Shown: positions 9,515-19,200, counted from the stretch's first letter. The stretch is DNA of 36,301 nt from Candidatus Omnitrophota bacterium (GCA_945877765.1 CAMDWQ010000015.1:1-36301), one strand, 5' to 3'. Notes: generated by a model from the letters alone, not told the origin. Numbers and translations: made by a program.

Positions 9515-9596
9515 TTTTGTAGGCTGAACGTCCCGTTAACAGCTTAATTCGTTACGCGTCTTTTCCCCTTGAAAAACAAAAAATTATACGGTACAC

Positions 9597-9636
9597 TTGT
9601 ATTAATAGATACATACTATTGTACTAATTAATACAA
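9597..9636 (+). promoter_or_regulatory. Palindromic control region of the nucleotidyltransferase cassette (candidate operator)
   Basis: An exact ten-base inverted repeat, TTGTATTAAT (9597-9606) and ATTAATACAA (9627-9636), brackets a possible -10 TACTAT (9614-9619). A third half-site-like ATACAA lies just before the ATG at 9657. The arrangement resembles an autoregulated operator over a promoter, as is usual for toxin-antitoxin operons. No protein-binding evidence is available from sequence alone. Confidence 0.5.
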
Positions 9637-9656
9637 TAAACGGGGTTAATAATACA

Positions 9657-10250
9657 ATGTCGAATTATAGACAAGGTAAAAGTGAGCTTATAAGCACGCT
9701 AGAGAAGTGGGATAGGCTTATGCCCGGCAGAGCCAAGATTCATCTTATCGCTTGTGGCGGCACAGCGCTTACTTTGCTCGGATACAAGGAGTCTACAAAA
9801 GATGTTGATTTTATAGTGCCCGTTGAAAAAGAGCATGATTCATTGATTCAATTTTTAAAGGATGCCGGTTACAGACAGACTTCGGACTCTGGCTGGATAT
9901 ATCCGGGTGAGAAAATTATTTACGATTTGTATAAGGGTAAGCGAGTATTTACGACGGAGCTTCTTAGCTCACCACTGGAGAAAGATGGAAACAGAAAAAT
10001 TCTTGAATTAAAGAAAATCTACTTGGGCGTACTAAATCCGACGGACTGGATTATTACAAAAATGTTTAGGGGCAGCTCTGTTGATAGAGAGGATTGTCTG
10101 GCTTTAGCAAAACACGAAGCCGTAGATCTTAAAAAATTGGAAAGCAGATTTAAGGAAACGGCCAAATACGATGTGAGTGAAGAGAGGGTGCTTAAAAATC
10201 TCGATTTGATTTTAAAGGATATAAAAAAGATTCGCGGGAGTAAGTCATGA
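9657..10250 (+). CDS. Nucleotidyltransferase-fold protein, first gene of a two-gene cassette
   Basis: A 197-residue soluble protein with the minimal nucleotidyltransferase signature: a GGT turn (residues 34-36, in CGGTALTLLGYK) followed by the metal-binding pair KDVDF (Asp49 and Asp51). This matches small polymerase-beta-fold nucleotidyltransferases of the AbiEii/DUF6036-like kind, which occur as toxins or accessory enzymes in toxin-antitoxin and phage-defence modules. The C-terminal half (VDREDCLALAKHEAVDLKKLE) resembles the helical tail of these proteins. The stop codon overlaps the ATG of the next gene (ATGA), so translation is coupled. The region is visibly more AT-rich than the flanking genes, suggesting transfer. 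The modified substrate cannot be predicted. Confidence 0.72.
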   Translation: MSNYRQGKSELISTLEKWDRLMPGRAKIHLIACGGTALTLLGYKESTKDVDFIVPVEKEHDSLIQFLKDAGYRQTSDSGWIYPGEKIIYDLYKGKRVFTTELLSSPLEKDGNRKILELKKIYLGVLNPTDWIITKMFRGSSVDREDCLALAKHEAVDLKKLESRFKETAKYDVSEERVLKNLDLILKDIKKIRGSKS

Positions 10251-10921
10251 CAAAGCTCACTAAAAATGAACTACTTGAGGCATTGGCTCAGTATGGATAC
10301 GAGCTAAACAAGCCATCACATCAATATAATGGCGAGGAAGTGCTTCTCGGGCTTCTTAAAGAAAATAATGCTCGTCTCTTAGAAGGCTTTCCTGTCGCCT
10401 ATGACAACATCCTCGATACCAAGAAGCACTTGAATCTTGATTTTCAAGCTCTCTCTGAGAAAGACAAAACAAAACTGCTCTATTTATTACTTTTAACTTA
10501 TGCCTTGCTAAAACTATTTGGCCAAGATCAATCAAAGCTGAATGAAACTCAAAATATGCTGTCTAAGCTGTCAAAAAAGTGGAAAGAGCTATTTAAAGAT
10601 GTTGAAGATAAATTTAATCAGTCTGATTCTGTAAGAGTCAATGGTGTCGCTCTGTCTACCGATAGGCTTAAAAAACAGTTTAGAAATTACGTTGTACATT
10701 TTGGAGAAAAAAATACAAACGAGCCTAAGCTGGATATGGAGCTTGAACTGCTCTTATCCGAATTCTTTACATCCAAGCAAAAAGATTTGCTTAAAAAGCG
10801 TTGTAGGCGGGAAGAGCTAACTAAGACGGAGAGAGAATACTTCTCTAGAGTCGTGAATAAAAGACTTAAAGCCCTAGGCAATGAGCAGCTTTATCAATTC
10901 GCGCATTCGATGGTCAAATAA
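10247..10921 (+). CDS. Unrecognised partner protein of the nucleotidyltransferase cassette
   Basis: A 224-residue, strongly charged, mainly alpha-helical protein without signal peptide or membrane segment. I do not recognise a named family. It overlaps the preceding gene by four bases (ATGA). The N-terminal 60 residues (LLEALAQYGYELNKP...LLEGFPVAYDNIL) and the C-terminal LTKTEREYFSRVVNKRLKALG form two compact helical units, the second resembling a DNA-binding or antitoxin-like helix bundle. By position and overlap it is the likely antitoxin, sensor or effector partner of the nucleotidyltransferase; which one is an inference. Confidence 0.65.
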   Translation: MTKLTKNELLEALAQYGYELNKPSHQYNGEEVLLGLLKENNARLLEGFPVAYDNILDTKKHLNLDFQALSEKDKTKLLYLLLLTYALLKLFGQDQSKLNETQNMLSKLSKKWKELFKDVEDKFNQSDSVRVNGVALSTDRLKKQFRNYVVHFGEKNTNEPKLDMELELLLSEFFTSKQKDLLKKRCRREELTKTEREYFSRVVNKRLKALGNEQLYQFAHSMVK

Positions 10922-10952
10922 ACGACTACTATTGCAGACCCGCTTATCTTCG

Positions 10953-11906
10953 CTAGCGCTTTTTAGCTCTCACTCCGGCTTCCGGCCTATTGATTTGTAC
11001 CAGCAGCATCCAAAACAGCCAGCCTGAGAGGATTACTCCAAAGAAGAACCCCGAATAGGATATCCATGCGGGAATATTTTTGGTCAACATCGAATATTCT
11101 GACATCCCGAAAATTCCCGCGATTAGATTGAGGGGGAGGAAAACAACGTTGATGAGCGTGAGATTTTTTAACAAGACGTTCATGTTGTTGTTGATGATCG
11201 CTCCGCGCGCGTCCATGAGACCGCTCATCATTGAACTATATAGGTGTGTTTGCCGCTCGCACTGATGGTTTTCGATAAGGACATCATCGAGCGTCGCTAG
11301 CTCCTGGGGTGTGAAATTCAGTTTCAAGGCGCAGCCGTGAAGTTTCGATAGGACGCCCGCATTAGCCTCGATCGCATTAAGATAATAAGCGAGGTTTTCG
11401 GAGAGGACAAATGTCTGGATTAGATAATTGTTTTCCATGGAGAGATTGAGTTTTGTCTGGATTTCAGAAGCTTGCTGCTTGATCACTTTGAGATGATCCA
11501 GGAAATGATGCGCGGTGTGCAGAAAAAACTTCATCAGCAAATCGTTGACCGATTGAATCTTTTGAAACTCCTTACCGCTAAACGCAGGGCAGAAGTCGCC
11601 GAGGATGACGGTCAGCCGGTCTTTTTGGATGAAGAGACCGACAGAGGAGACTTCAAATTTTAGCTGCTGCTGAAAAGTGACATCGTTGGGCCGTTTCCAG
11701 ATAATGTAAGTATCGTCTGACCCGAATTCGACACGCGACACCTCATCCGGATCCAGCGCCGATTCCAGATCGTGCATGTCGTGGCCTAGCGTTTCAAATA
11801 ACTGCTTTTTCTCCTCGTCATCGGGCATTGTATAAACGATGACGGGGGCTATTACGGAGTCGCTGTCAACCAGACGGCCGTCTACAATCTCATAAATATT
11901 TTTCAT
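10953..11906 (-). CDS. CorA-family divalent cation transporter (GMS-type)
   Basis: A 317-residue membrane protein of normal CorA length. A long soluble N-terminal domain (about 250 residues) precedes two C-terminal transmembrane helices: the pore helix ending LIAGIFGMSEYSML, then WISYSGFFFGVILSGWLFWML. The classical family motif at the end of the first helix is GMN; here it is GMS-E, as in a known branch of CorA homologues. Mg2+, Co2+ or Zn2+ transport (or efflux) is therefore possible and cannot be distinguished. AGGAG lies six bases before the ATG at 11906. The gene is separated by 77 bases from the upstream GT-C/TPR gene on the same strand. Confidence 0.88.
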   Translation of the reverse strand: MKNIYEIVDGRLVDSDSVIAPVIVYTMPDDEEKKQLFETLGHDMHDLESALDPDEVSRVEFGSDDTYIIWKRPNDVTFQQQLKFEVSSVGLFIQKDRLTVILGDFCPAFSGKEFQKIQSVNDLLMKFFLHTAHHFLDHLKVIKQQASEIQTKLNLSMENNYLIQTFVLSENLAYYLNAIEANAGVLSKLHGCALKLNFTPQELATLDDVLIENHQCERQTHLYSSMMSGLMDARGAIINNNMNVLLKNLTLINVVFLPLNLIAGIFGMSEYSMLTKNIPAWISYSGFFFGVILSGWLFWMLLVQINRPEAGVRAKKR

Positions 11907-11983
11907 AGAGGCTCCTATTCACAGTATTGTACGGCCTAGGGGCGTAATAGTTAAGTTTTTTAAGAAAGGCGTATTTTTTAAAA

Positions 11984-14326
11984 TCAGGTCTCCAAGCGTT
12001 TAAGTGCTTCTTTTGCCCGCTGTGCGATTGTCTGGGGAAAATCTTTTGAAGACCCAAGAAGTTGCCGATAGGCAGTGATTGCCTCTTGAACCCTGCCGAG
12101 TTTTTCCAATATCCAAGCCTGATTGAAGGACGCCTCCGTAAATTTTGAATTAAGCGCGAGTGCTTTTTGGTAATCGGCAAGCGCTTTATCATATTCGCCG
12201 GTTTCCTGATAGAGACTTCCGCGGTTGTTGTAGGCTTCGGCTAAAGTTGGGTCCAGAGCGATGGCGCGGTCAAAAGCGGGCAGGGCTTTATCTGACAAAC
12301 CCTGATCGGCGTAAAGAGTGCCGAGGTTGTAGTAGTGTTTGGCATTTTCGGAAGGACCAGGGCTCTTCTGAATCGCCGTCAAATTTTTTGTGATCTCCAT
12401 CGCGTGGATTCGGCGCAAATTATTTCTGGCGATATCGTGGCGGGGGTTCACTTGCAAGGTGCGACGATAATCGTCTGCGGCTTTTGAAAGATCGCCTAGC
12501 CTCTCGTAGCTAAGCCCGCGGCTATTCCATGTATTGCTCAGGCGCGGTTTTAATAGAAGCGCGCGGTCAAAATCAGCGATTGCTTTGTCATCCTGCCCTT
12601 GAATGCTGTACTCGTTGCCGCGATTGCTGAAAGCCTCTGAAAAATAAGGATCTAGCTCGATCGCTTGATTGAAATCGACCAATGCTTTTTGATGAAGACC
12701 CTGATAGCTGTATTGGATGCCGCGATTATTGTACGAAGGGGCGTGGTTGGGGCGAAGCCGCAAGGATTCATTAAAATCGATAAACGCTTTGACGTGGTCA
12801 CCGATGGCATTGTATTCATAGCCGCGGTTGTTGTGGGCTTCGGCGTAATTGGGTTTAATTTTAAGCGCTTCGGACAGATTCTCAATGGCTTTGTCATGCT
12901 GGCCCAATTGACTATAAGCAACGCCCCGGTTGTTAAAAGCCTCAGCGAACAGAGGCGCAAGTCCTACCGCGCGGTCCAGATCGGCAATCGCTTTTTTATT
13001 TTCGCCAACGGTAAGATAATAAAATCCACGGTTATTGAAGCCGGCAACAACCGCATTGTTAGCTTTGCCGTTCTTCTGAATCTGTTTGTCGATCGCTTCA
13101 TCCGTGTATTTGGCCAGGACGTCACTCCAAAGTGTCAGGCTATTTTTCCACACGCCGCAGCGCTTCCAAGTGGCTTGACAGAGAAATAAAATGATAAGTA
13201 ATGGCAGCAGCCACAAAATTTTTTTGATGATGGGTTTAGCGCGGGCCAAGAGATTAAGAAATATTTCAACAGCTAGATAAAAGAAGCCAATCGAGGAGAT
13301 ATAGGTGTAACGGTCAGCGGCCAAAAATGCGGAGGGCGCGATTTGCAAGGTGGGCAGGATAGCCGCCAGAAAAAATAGAGTCCCGAATACAATTTTTTGC
13401 TGAGGATAGCGCCATAGAAGTATCCCCGTCAGCAGTATCAATGAGATCGAGGGTAAAAAAGGAAATACAAAGCCTGGGGTGATGGGAAATGGATAGCAAA
13501 GCGAAAGATCCACAGGAAAGGCCAGTTTGGCCACATAAAATACAAGGGCGTCACCAATCAATAGGAGGTTTTCGGGAAATTTAAACAACCGGTTGGCTTC
13601 TATCGAAACGGGGATGCTAAGGAGGGTGAGCATTCCAAATAGAAGCGATAAAACAAAAAATGGAAGCTTCTCCAAAAAAAGCGGGATTCCAAGCGCTCTT
13701 TTTTTTTGGTAATCATAAAGGATTAGGATTAGAGGTAGGGTGACAGCCATCGGTTTGGATAGGAGGGAAAGTGTAAAAAGTAGGAGAGAGAGAAAATAAT
13801 ATTTTCGAATTTCACTCCTATCGTATTTGATGTAGCTGGCAAGCGAGGCCAGAAAAAAAAGTCCATACAGCAGGTCTTTTCGTTCGGTGACCCAGGCGAC
13901 AGATTCGACATGCATCGGATGGATACCAAATAAAATGGCAACCAAAAAAGCAAATACCGCCGTTTCCCCAAGAAGTAAAATCAGATAATAAACCAGCGCA
14001 CAATTGGCAAGATGCAGCGCCAGGTTGGTCGCGTGATAGATGCGCGGGTCTAGTTTAAAAAAATGAAACTCAATCGCATGGGATAAAAGCACCAGAGGTT
14101 TATACAGGTCCACACCCGCATGTCGTAAGTCGGAAAAAAAATAGGCAGTATTTTTCCAGGACAACTCACGAATGAGCGGATTGCTGGTGACGGACATGGG
14201 GTCGTCCCAGTTGGTAAAGCCGTTCGTAAGCGATGGGAGGTAGCAGATCGCCGTGAGTGATAGGATTAAAAAAATCCAAAAAAAATGGGGTCGTCTCAAA
14301 AGAGAATTTTTTTGGTTAGCAAGCAT
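11984..14326 (-). CDS. GT-C-type membrane glycosyltransferase fused to TPR repeats (TMTC-like)
   Basis: A 780-residue protein. The first 400 residues contain about ten hydrophobic segments and the early-loop motif NWDDPMSVTSNPLIRE, matching the GT-C-fold, PMT/TMTC-like glycosyltransferases in which an Asp-Asp loop is catalytic; HPMHVESVAWVTERKD is the second conserved loop. Residues from about 405 onward carry about nine 34-residue TPR units of the form NNRGxxYxxxGxxxKAxxDxxxAxxLxP, with one non-TPR interruption after the sixth. TPRs are commonly protein-docking surfaces, so transfer of a lipid-linked sugar onto exported proteins is a reasonable inference. Acceptor and sugar are unknown. A GAGGT stretch lies nine bases before the start. 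Confidence 0.85.
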   Translation of the reverse strand: MLANQKNSLLRRPHFFWIFLILSLTAICYLPSLTNGFTNWDDPMSVTSNPLIRELSWKNTAYFFSDLRHAGVDLYKPLVLLSHAIEFHFFKLDPRIYHATNLALHLANCALVYYLILLLGETAVFAFLVAILFGIHPMHVESVAWVTERKDLLYGLFFLASLASYIKYDRSEIRKYYFLSLLLFTLSLLSKPMAVTLPLILILYDYQKKRALGIPLFLEKLPFFVLSLLFGMLTLLSIPVSIEANRLFKFPENLLLIGDALVFYVAKLAFPVDLSLCYPFPITPGFVFPFLPSISLILLTGILLWRYPQQKIVFGTLFFLAAILPTLQIAPSAFLAADRYTYISSIGFFYLAVEIFLNLLARAKPIIKKILWLLPLLIILFLCQATWKRCGVWKNSLTLWSDVLAKYTDEAIDKQIQKNGKANNAVVAGFNNRGFYYLTVGENKKAIADLDRAVGLAPLFAEAFNNRGVAYSQLGQHDKAIENLSEALKIKPNYAEAHNNRGYEYNAIGDHVKAFIDFNESLRLRPNHAPSYNNRGIQYSYQGLHQKALVDFNQAIELDPYFSEAFSNRGNEYSIQGQDDKAIADFDRALLLKPRLSNTWNSRGLSYERLGDLSKAADDYRRTLQVNPRHDIARNNLRRIHAMEITKNLTAIQKSPGPSENAKHYYNLGTLYADQGLSDKALPAFDRAIALDPTLAEAYNNRGSLYQETGEYDKALADYQKALALNSKFTEASFNQAWILEKLGRVQEAITAYRQLLGSSKDFPQTIAQRAKEALKRLET

Positions 14327-14352
14327 CAGGAAATTACCTCACGAATAAAAAA

Positions 14353-14380
14353 GGCGCGGCTTTTTTGCCGCGCCCAGTCT
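14353..14380 (-). terminator. Intrinsic terminator of the 59-residue exported peptide gene
   Basis: A perfect eight-base GC stem (GGCGCGGC/GCCGCGCC) with a six-base A-rich loop is, on the minus strand, followed by TTTTTTATTC. It lies 28 bases after the stop of the small gene at 14402 and before the GT-C/TPR gene, separating their transcripts. Confidence 0.88.
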
Positions 14381-14401
14381 TACTTACTAATTTAGCAGTG
14401 T

Positions 14402-14581
14402 TTATTTACCCATCCAAGAACCCCAGTTCCAGGGCATCGCATTGTGAAAAAAACCACCGAGTGAATTCCAGAATCCGCTGCAAGCACCGGACATCGCGCA
14501 GCTTTCGCCGGCGAAGGCATTGGTACAAACAACTACTGTCAGGACTAAAAGGATACCAAGCACAACTGTATTTTTACGCAT
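14402..14581 (-). CDS. Small exported peptide, 59 aa precursor
   Basis: A 59-codon gene. Residues 1-25 form a clear Sec signal peptide (basic MRKNT, hydrophobic core VVLGILLVLTVVVC, cleavage after AFA). The mature peptide is only about 34 residues: GESCAMSGACSGFW followed by a Gly/Asn/Trp-rich tail ending WNWGSWMGK. Two Cys five residues apart could form a disulfide or bind metal; a Cys near position 18 within the signal makes lipoprotein processing conceivable but no proper lipobox is seen. AGGAG stands five bases before the ATG. It has its own promoter and a strong terminator, which argues that it is a real, independently expressed gene. No family is recognised. Confidence 0.72.
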   Translation of the reverse strand: MRKNTVVLGILLVLTVVVCTNAFAGESCAMSGACSGFWNSLGGFFHNAMPWNWGSWMGK

Positions 14582-14627
14582 TGTTACTCCTATAGATGAT
14601 GGGTGAAATAAATTAATAACGGTGATT

Positions 14628-14636
14628 ACTATAGCA
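14628..14636 (-). promoter_or_regulatory. Extended -10 promoter of the 59-residue peptide gene
   Basis: On the minus strand TGC-TATAGT (14636-14628) is an extended -10. The -35 region is poor. Predicted transcription start is near 14621, giving a leader of about 40 bases that contains the AGGAG ribosome binding site. Confidence 0.5.
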
Positions 14637-14664
14637 CAACAAAGTAAAAAGGTTGATACTTTAT

Positions 14665-15963
14665 TTATGTCCGATTGCCTACCGCAAATTGCCGGTTAAT
14701 TAAGAGAGCGGTTATTTCTTCTCGCCGGTTCCAGAGGAAAGGTAGTCCTTTCAGAGTCAAGACCATCAGCGCTAAGTGTTTGAGGGATAATCCATTATCG
14801 ATGAGGTCTCCGGCCAGGATGAGTTTTTTTAGCGGGTTGGTATCCTTGCCTATGATTTCAAAATCAGCCCCAACAAAAAAAGCGTCTGTCCCGAAGGGTT
14901 TGGCAAACCATTCCATGAGCGCCTGTGAATGGGCTGCGATGTGATGCGAATTGTCGGTAGACTCTCGGATTCCTTTTGTCGCGTCAAATCGAATGGTCCT
15001 CTGGTGGTCCGTTACCCGTATTTTTAGAGGCGGCAGCCAAAAAGTAATCCCAAAAAAATTTTTCTTAAGCAAGGTACAAAATTGATTGGCCGCTGCCATG
15101 AGCTCTTCCCAAGAGGCTGGCTCCGTGTGAATTTTTTCATCGAATGAGCGCTCAACGAGTGCCGGTATTTTTTTTCGAATGACCGTTTCTTGACCAGGAT
15201 TAAAAATAGCTTCATCGCCAAATCCAAGCGGCAAAACTCGTTTGTCCAAATTTGCTAAATCCACAGAGGACAGCATCGACGCATTTTGATTTTGCGAAGC
15301 AGGAGCGCGGTAGTAATGCATGGAGGCGAAGGGGATCACATTTTTTGGCCGGACAGCGTCAAGAATGGTGAGGAATCTTTTCTTGAGAGCCTCTTTCATC
15401 ACATCGGGGGCGATGGGGTCCAAAAGTTTGTAGGCGTGATTAAAATTAAGCAAAAGGACGTCGATGGGCCCGATTTTTTTGACAAGATTTATCAGCGCTT
15501 GGCGGGGAAGATTGCAATCATTTAAATTGAGCGTCGTCAGTCCGCCTGCGCGCAAAACCAACATATTATCAATGCCGGTGGCAGGGTAACGCGTGAGGGT
15601 GATGCCGGGCGCCATCGAGACGGTGCGCCTTTCGAAAAGAGCTTGGATTTTTTTAAAGCCTGCTTTCTCAAGCGCAGGACGCATATCAAAATTGGCTGAG
15701 ACATTCGCCAGCACCTGCATATTGGGTGACTGAGCGGCGATGCGGCGCAAAGTGGGAAGGTGAAGATGATCCCCGTGAAAATGTGAAATCCACAGATGCG
15801 TGCAGTCGCGCGCTTGGTCAAATGCCTCGGGATTATCATAGCGCAGTCCCCAGCCCCCGCGAAAGCAAGTGCCTTCATACCAGGGGTCAAATAAAAAAGT
15901 AGTATCGCCCGACCGCCAGATATACGAAGCGTGATTTAAAAGCGTGATGGAAATGGCGCTCAT
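14665..15963 (-). CDS. Metallo-beta-lactamase-fold hydrolase
   Basis: A 432-residue cytoplasmic protein. The N-terminus NHASYIW...FLFDPWYEGT and the metal-binding motif HFHGDH (His61, His63, Asp65, His66) are typical of MBL-fold hydrolases of the UlaG-like / CMP-Neu5Ac-hydroxylase-like group, in which the N-terminal strand pair precedes the HxHxDH loop. A later conserved histidine is visible in FASMHYYRAP. The C-terminal 150 residues have no recognised domain. The substrate is unknown; the neighbouring glycosyltransferase makes a role in surface glycan metabolism possible but unproven. GGGGAG lies three bases before the ATG. Confidence 0.8.
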   Translation of the reverse strand: MSAISITLLNHASYIWRSGDTTFLFDPWYEGTCFRGGWGLRYDNPEAFDQARDCTHLWISHFHGDHLHLPTLRRIAAQSPNMQVLANVSANFDMRPALEKAGFKKIQALFERRTVSMAPGITLTRYPATGIDNMLVLRAGGLTTLNLNDCNLPRQALINLVKKIGPIDVLLLNFNHAYKLLDPIAPDVMKEALKKRFLTILDAVRPKNVIPFASMHYYRAPASQNQNASMLSSVDLANLDKRVLPLGFGDEAIFNPGQETVIRKKIPALVERSFDEKIHTEPASWEELMAAANQFCTLLKKNFFGITFWLPPLKIRVTDHQRTIRFDATKGIRESTDNSHHIAAHSQALMEWFAKPFGTDAFFVGADFEIIGKDTNPLKKLILAGDLIDNGLSLKHLALMVLTLKGLPFLWNRREEITALLINRQFAVGNRT

Positions 15964-16263
15964 TTTCTCCCCTTAAGTCTGTGTGAATGATAGGACACAT
16001 CCTAACAAATAGTCTCAAAAAAGCAACCATTGACCGGCGAAATGGGGTTAACTAAGAATTAAAAAAAATATCTAATTATTACAAATTAGTAGATCTACAA
16101 GGCATATTAAGACTTAAATAGATTTAATACTACTTTTTAACTTTTTTTATAAAAAAGTATTGAAACTTGAATTTATCCAGCGTAGCATTGAGATACTAGA
16201 TGTGGCGCCGAACGAGAAACGGGCAACGCAAAATTAATTTTTTAAAAAATGCAGGGGAGATGA
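15964..16263. other. AT-rich divergent intergenic region
   Basis: Three hundred bases with no gene I can support. It contains an inverted repeat CTAATT-attaca-AATTAG (16072-16089), an adjoining perfect palindrome GTAGATCTAC (16089-16098), an imperfect AATACT/AGTATT hairpin (about 16125-16161) and the promoter described separately. The palindromes could be binding sites of a regulator for one or both divergent genes. Confidence 0.4.
16160..16188 (+). promoter_or_regulatory. Candidate promoter of the 1,037-residue exported protein gene
   Basis: TTGAAA (16160-16165) and TAGCAT (16183-16188) are 17 bases apart. Predicted start near 16195 gives a leader of about 70 bases. An alternative pairing TTGAAT (16167) with GATACT (16192) has a 19-base spacer. 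Confidence 0.45.
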
Positions 16264-19200
16264 ATGATGAGAAACGCTTTCGATAAAAAAATAAGCGCGG
16301 TACTGGTGCTTGCTTTTATTTATGCCCAACTATTCCCGGCGGTTGCCATGGCGGATACACTTTTGCCAACGGCAGGACAAAACACTCAAGTCTCCACTAT
16401 GACTTCGAGTCAATTACAAGCGGCTCAAGCGGCTGCCGAGGCCGAAGCTGATCAGCGCAACCAACCTCTCGCGCTTGCATCTGCCAGTTATGCCGTTTCT
16501 TATAACCTACAAGCACCCATCCTCGGCCCCTATTCACGTATCGACCTCTCCGTCGAAGGGGACAAGATGACAATCGTGGCAACCACTGCGTCTAATGACA
16601 CGGAAACATTCACGATTGATACAGTTCTCAAAACAGTTAATTACGAAAAGGTAGAGCAGGGCTACCTGGCCCGTTCGCTGGGCACCTCTTGGACGACGGG
16701 AAGTTTAATGTATGCAGCCATTCTGGAAGCGGCTCTGCAGGCTCTGGAAAGCGCCCTAAATAATGCTCCGATCAACAATCTTGAGAATGCTCAGATAAAA
16801 ACACGTATGGACCAAGCTCATACCGCAGTGGACCAGGCCCTGAAAGCTACTCACGTGGTGGTGGAATCCAAGGACGGAGCAACCACTGTCTACATCCAGA
16901 ATGTCAAAGTTAGCAAGAAGGGTAGTATCCTGACAATGATGCGCTTTTCCCTGGCGGGTCTGGATGGGACTGAAACGGCGACTATTGATCTCTCTATTCC
17001 GGGTCACGGGGTTGTGACTCAAAGCCTTGGTTTCGGAAATATTGGCACCGGTAGGGAAGATAGCGACCTCTATTTATTTTATAGCCTTTTTAACCAGGTG
17101 ATGGGGGTGGTTAGAAATATGTCGCAGAAGACAACCAGTGTGGACGCTGGCAAGGCCTCCAAAGAGATGCTTACTTTTCTGGAGACTTACGCCAATGGGA
17201 TTACTCACGCTTGGGGTTCTTCTCCCAATTTTAACCTGAAAGTGGATAAAGACGGTTGGATGACGTTTATCGACAAAACAAAAACAAGCACGCCAACGAG
17301 TACGCCTTGGAGCTTTGCGTTCAACCCAAGAACAAACCGCCTGGTCAATATGTATGGCAAACCCGTAAGATATGCGGTGGACCATTATCTCAATCCTGCA
17401 GAATGGAATGCTGCGATCGCTCGTATGATCGAGCAGGCCGAAAGTTTAAAAGGTGCTTCCACTTCGGACGTGAGTAAAGCTACGCTTCAGATTTTCATTG
17501 AAATTCTGAAACCAGCATTGATACCCGTGGATGTAAATGGGAATCATATCTTCCCCGGTGAGACTTTTAAGCTCTCCAACGGAATCACCGATGTCTATAT
17601 CAGAACAAGGTCATACGTTACAGGCTACGGTGCTGGAGGGTATCCGGCAACAGCGGATGATATCGTGGTTCTTCGAAACCGGGTTACCGGTCAGGAAATA
17701 GGGGTTGTGTACCTGGAGGATCATCGTCAATCAGGCGCCATTATAAAGAGTATTGCGTTTACTCCGGATGGGAAACACATCGCTGTGAGCACGGGATTTG
17801 ATTTGACGATCATCCGCACGGCTGACGCGGCGCGAGTGATCGCTTACGGAGATTTTTTTGACATTAAAAGTACTTCCAAGGCCACCGTCGTGGGCAACGA
17901 CGCGGTTTTATTGACTTATACAACCAAAAAAATCGATGGAACCACGGTGACGGTGACCGATACATTCCTGTTTGGAATAGTCAACGGCAAGGTCATTGCG
18001 ACGAGTCCTGACGGTAAAATAAAAGCTGTTTTGACCAAGCAATACAGTGAAGATTTTACACTCGGAAGAACCGTGATGAAGGAGTTTTTAACCTTGGTCA
18101 ATACGGTTGACGACACGGTCAAAAACACGCTGATCAACGAAGTGGTCTCGGTTCAAGGCGCCTCCTATTTACAAAAAAGCGACCACATCACTTCCGCTAT
18201 CTTCAGTCCTGACGGAAATCACGTGGGATTATTGACCCAATTTCCGGCTTTCGTCTACGAAGGGCCCGATAAATTTCACACCAATAATTTCGTGGTTGTG
18301 AACGTCCAGAGCGGTCTTAAGGTCCTGGATGTCGCCAAGAGTCTCGGAATGACGATCGTCATCACCAAGATGCCTGTCGAGCTGCGGGACGGTGCTTTCT
18401 CGATTACGTATCGTCAAATGACATCGGATCCTAACACTTATAGGACCATACTGGGCCCCGAGAAAACAGCCTCGTTTTACTTCAAGTCCGCAGACTTCCA
18501 TGCTTTCACCGACGGCGACGGCTGGGTGACGTTGGTCGACAAAACAAGCACTCCGTGGAGTTATACATACAACGCGAATGGCCGGCTCGTGAATATGCTT
18601 GCTGTGCCTCGGTATGCGGTTGATCCCATTCTGAATTCAAAAGAGTGGACCCAGACGATAACCGGCATGATCACTCAGGTTCTCAAGTTAAAGGATTCTC
18701 AAACTTCAGCGGCGAGTAAAGCAGCTCTTCAAACAGTCGCCGATAACCTGACCTATGCCTTGGGTGTGAGCTATTCCAATTCCACAGGCCGTATTAGCTA
18801 CGCCAGAAGAGGCGATTTGGTGATAGCGACTTTTATTTATAATACCGGTGTTGACGGGCCGCGATACGGGGAAAGATACAGCTACAATCTTAAAACAGGC
18901 AAATTATCCAAGGGATCTCTCACAGGGACCTTAACGCCCGTGACCATCGGATCTAATCCAGGGGGTTGGCTTGATGGATTGAATTCCATTCTTTACGTGG
19001 TCGAGGAAGGTGTAAAAAATAATCAACCCACTGCGGAGGCACAAAAGGAGCTTGCGCGGACTGCCGTTATTGTGAAATTAGATCTAGGCCCTCAGACTAA
19101 TATCGTCAACGGAATAAATAAAATCAAAGGCCTTATCTTGGTCAGCAACCCGGCTGGTTATACCGGGTATACGTTGAATCCAGAAACAAAAGTGGTCAGT

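Noticed and set aside
9207-10960. Integrative element bounded by a tRNA-Phe 3' repeat
   Set aside because: No copy of the tRNA-Phe 3' end was found after the cassette, and no integrase gene is present.
12665-13189. 174-codon frame on the plus strand opposite the GT-C/TPR gene
   Set aside because: It is antisense to the TPR repeats, whose regular codon pattern keeps the opposite strand open; no start signal and no protein-like motif.
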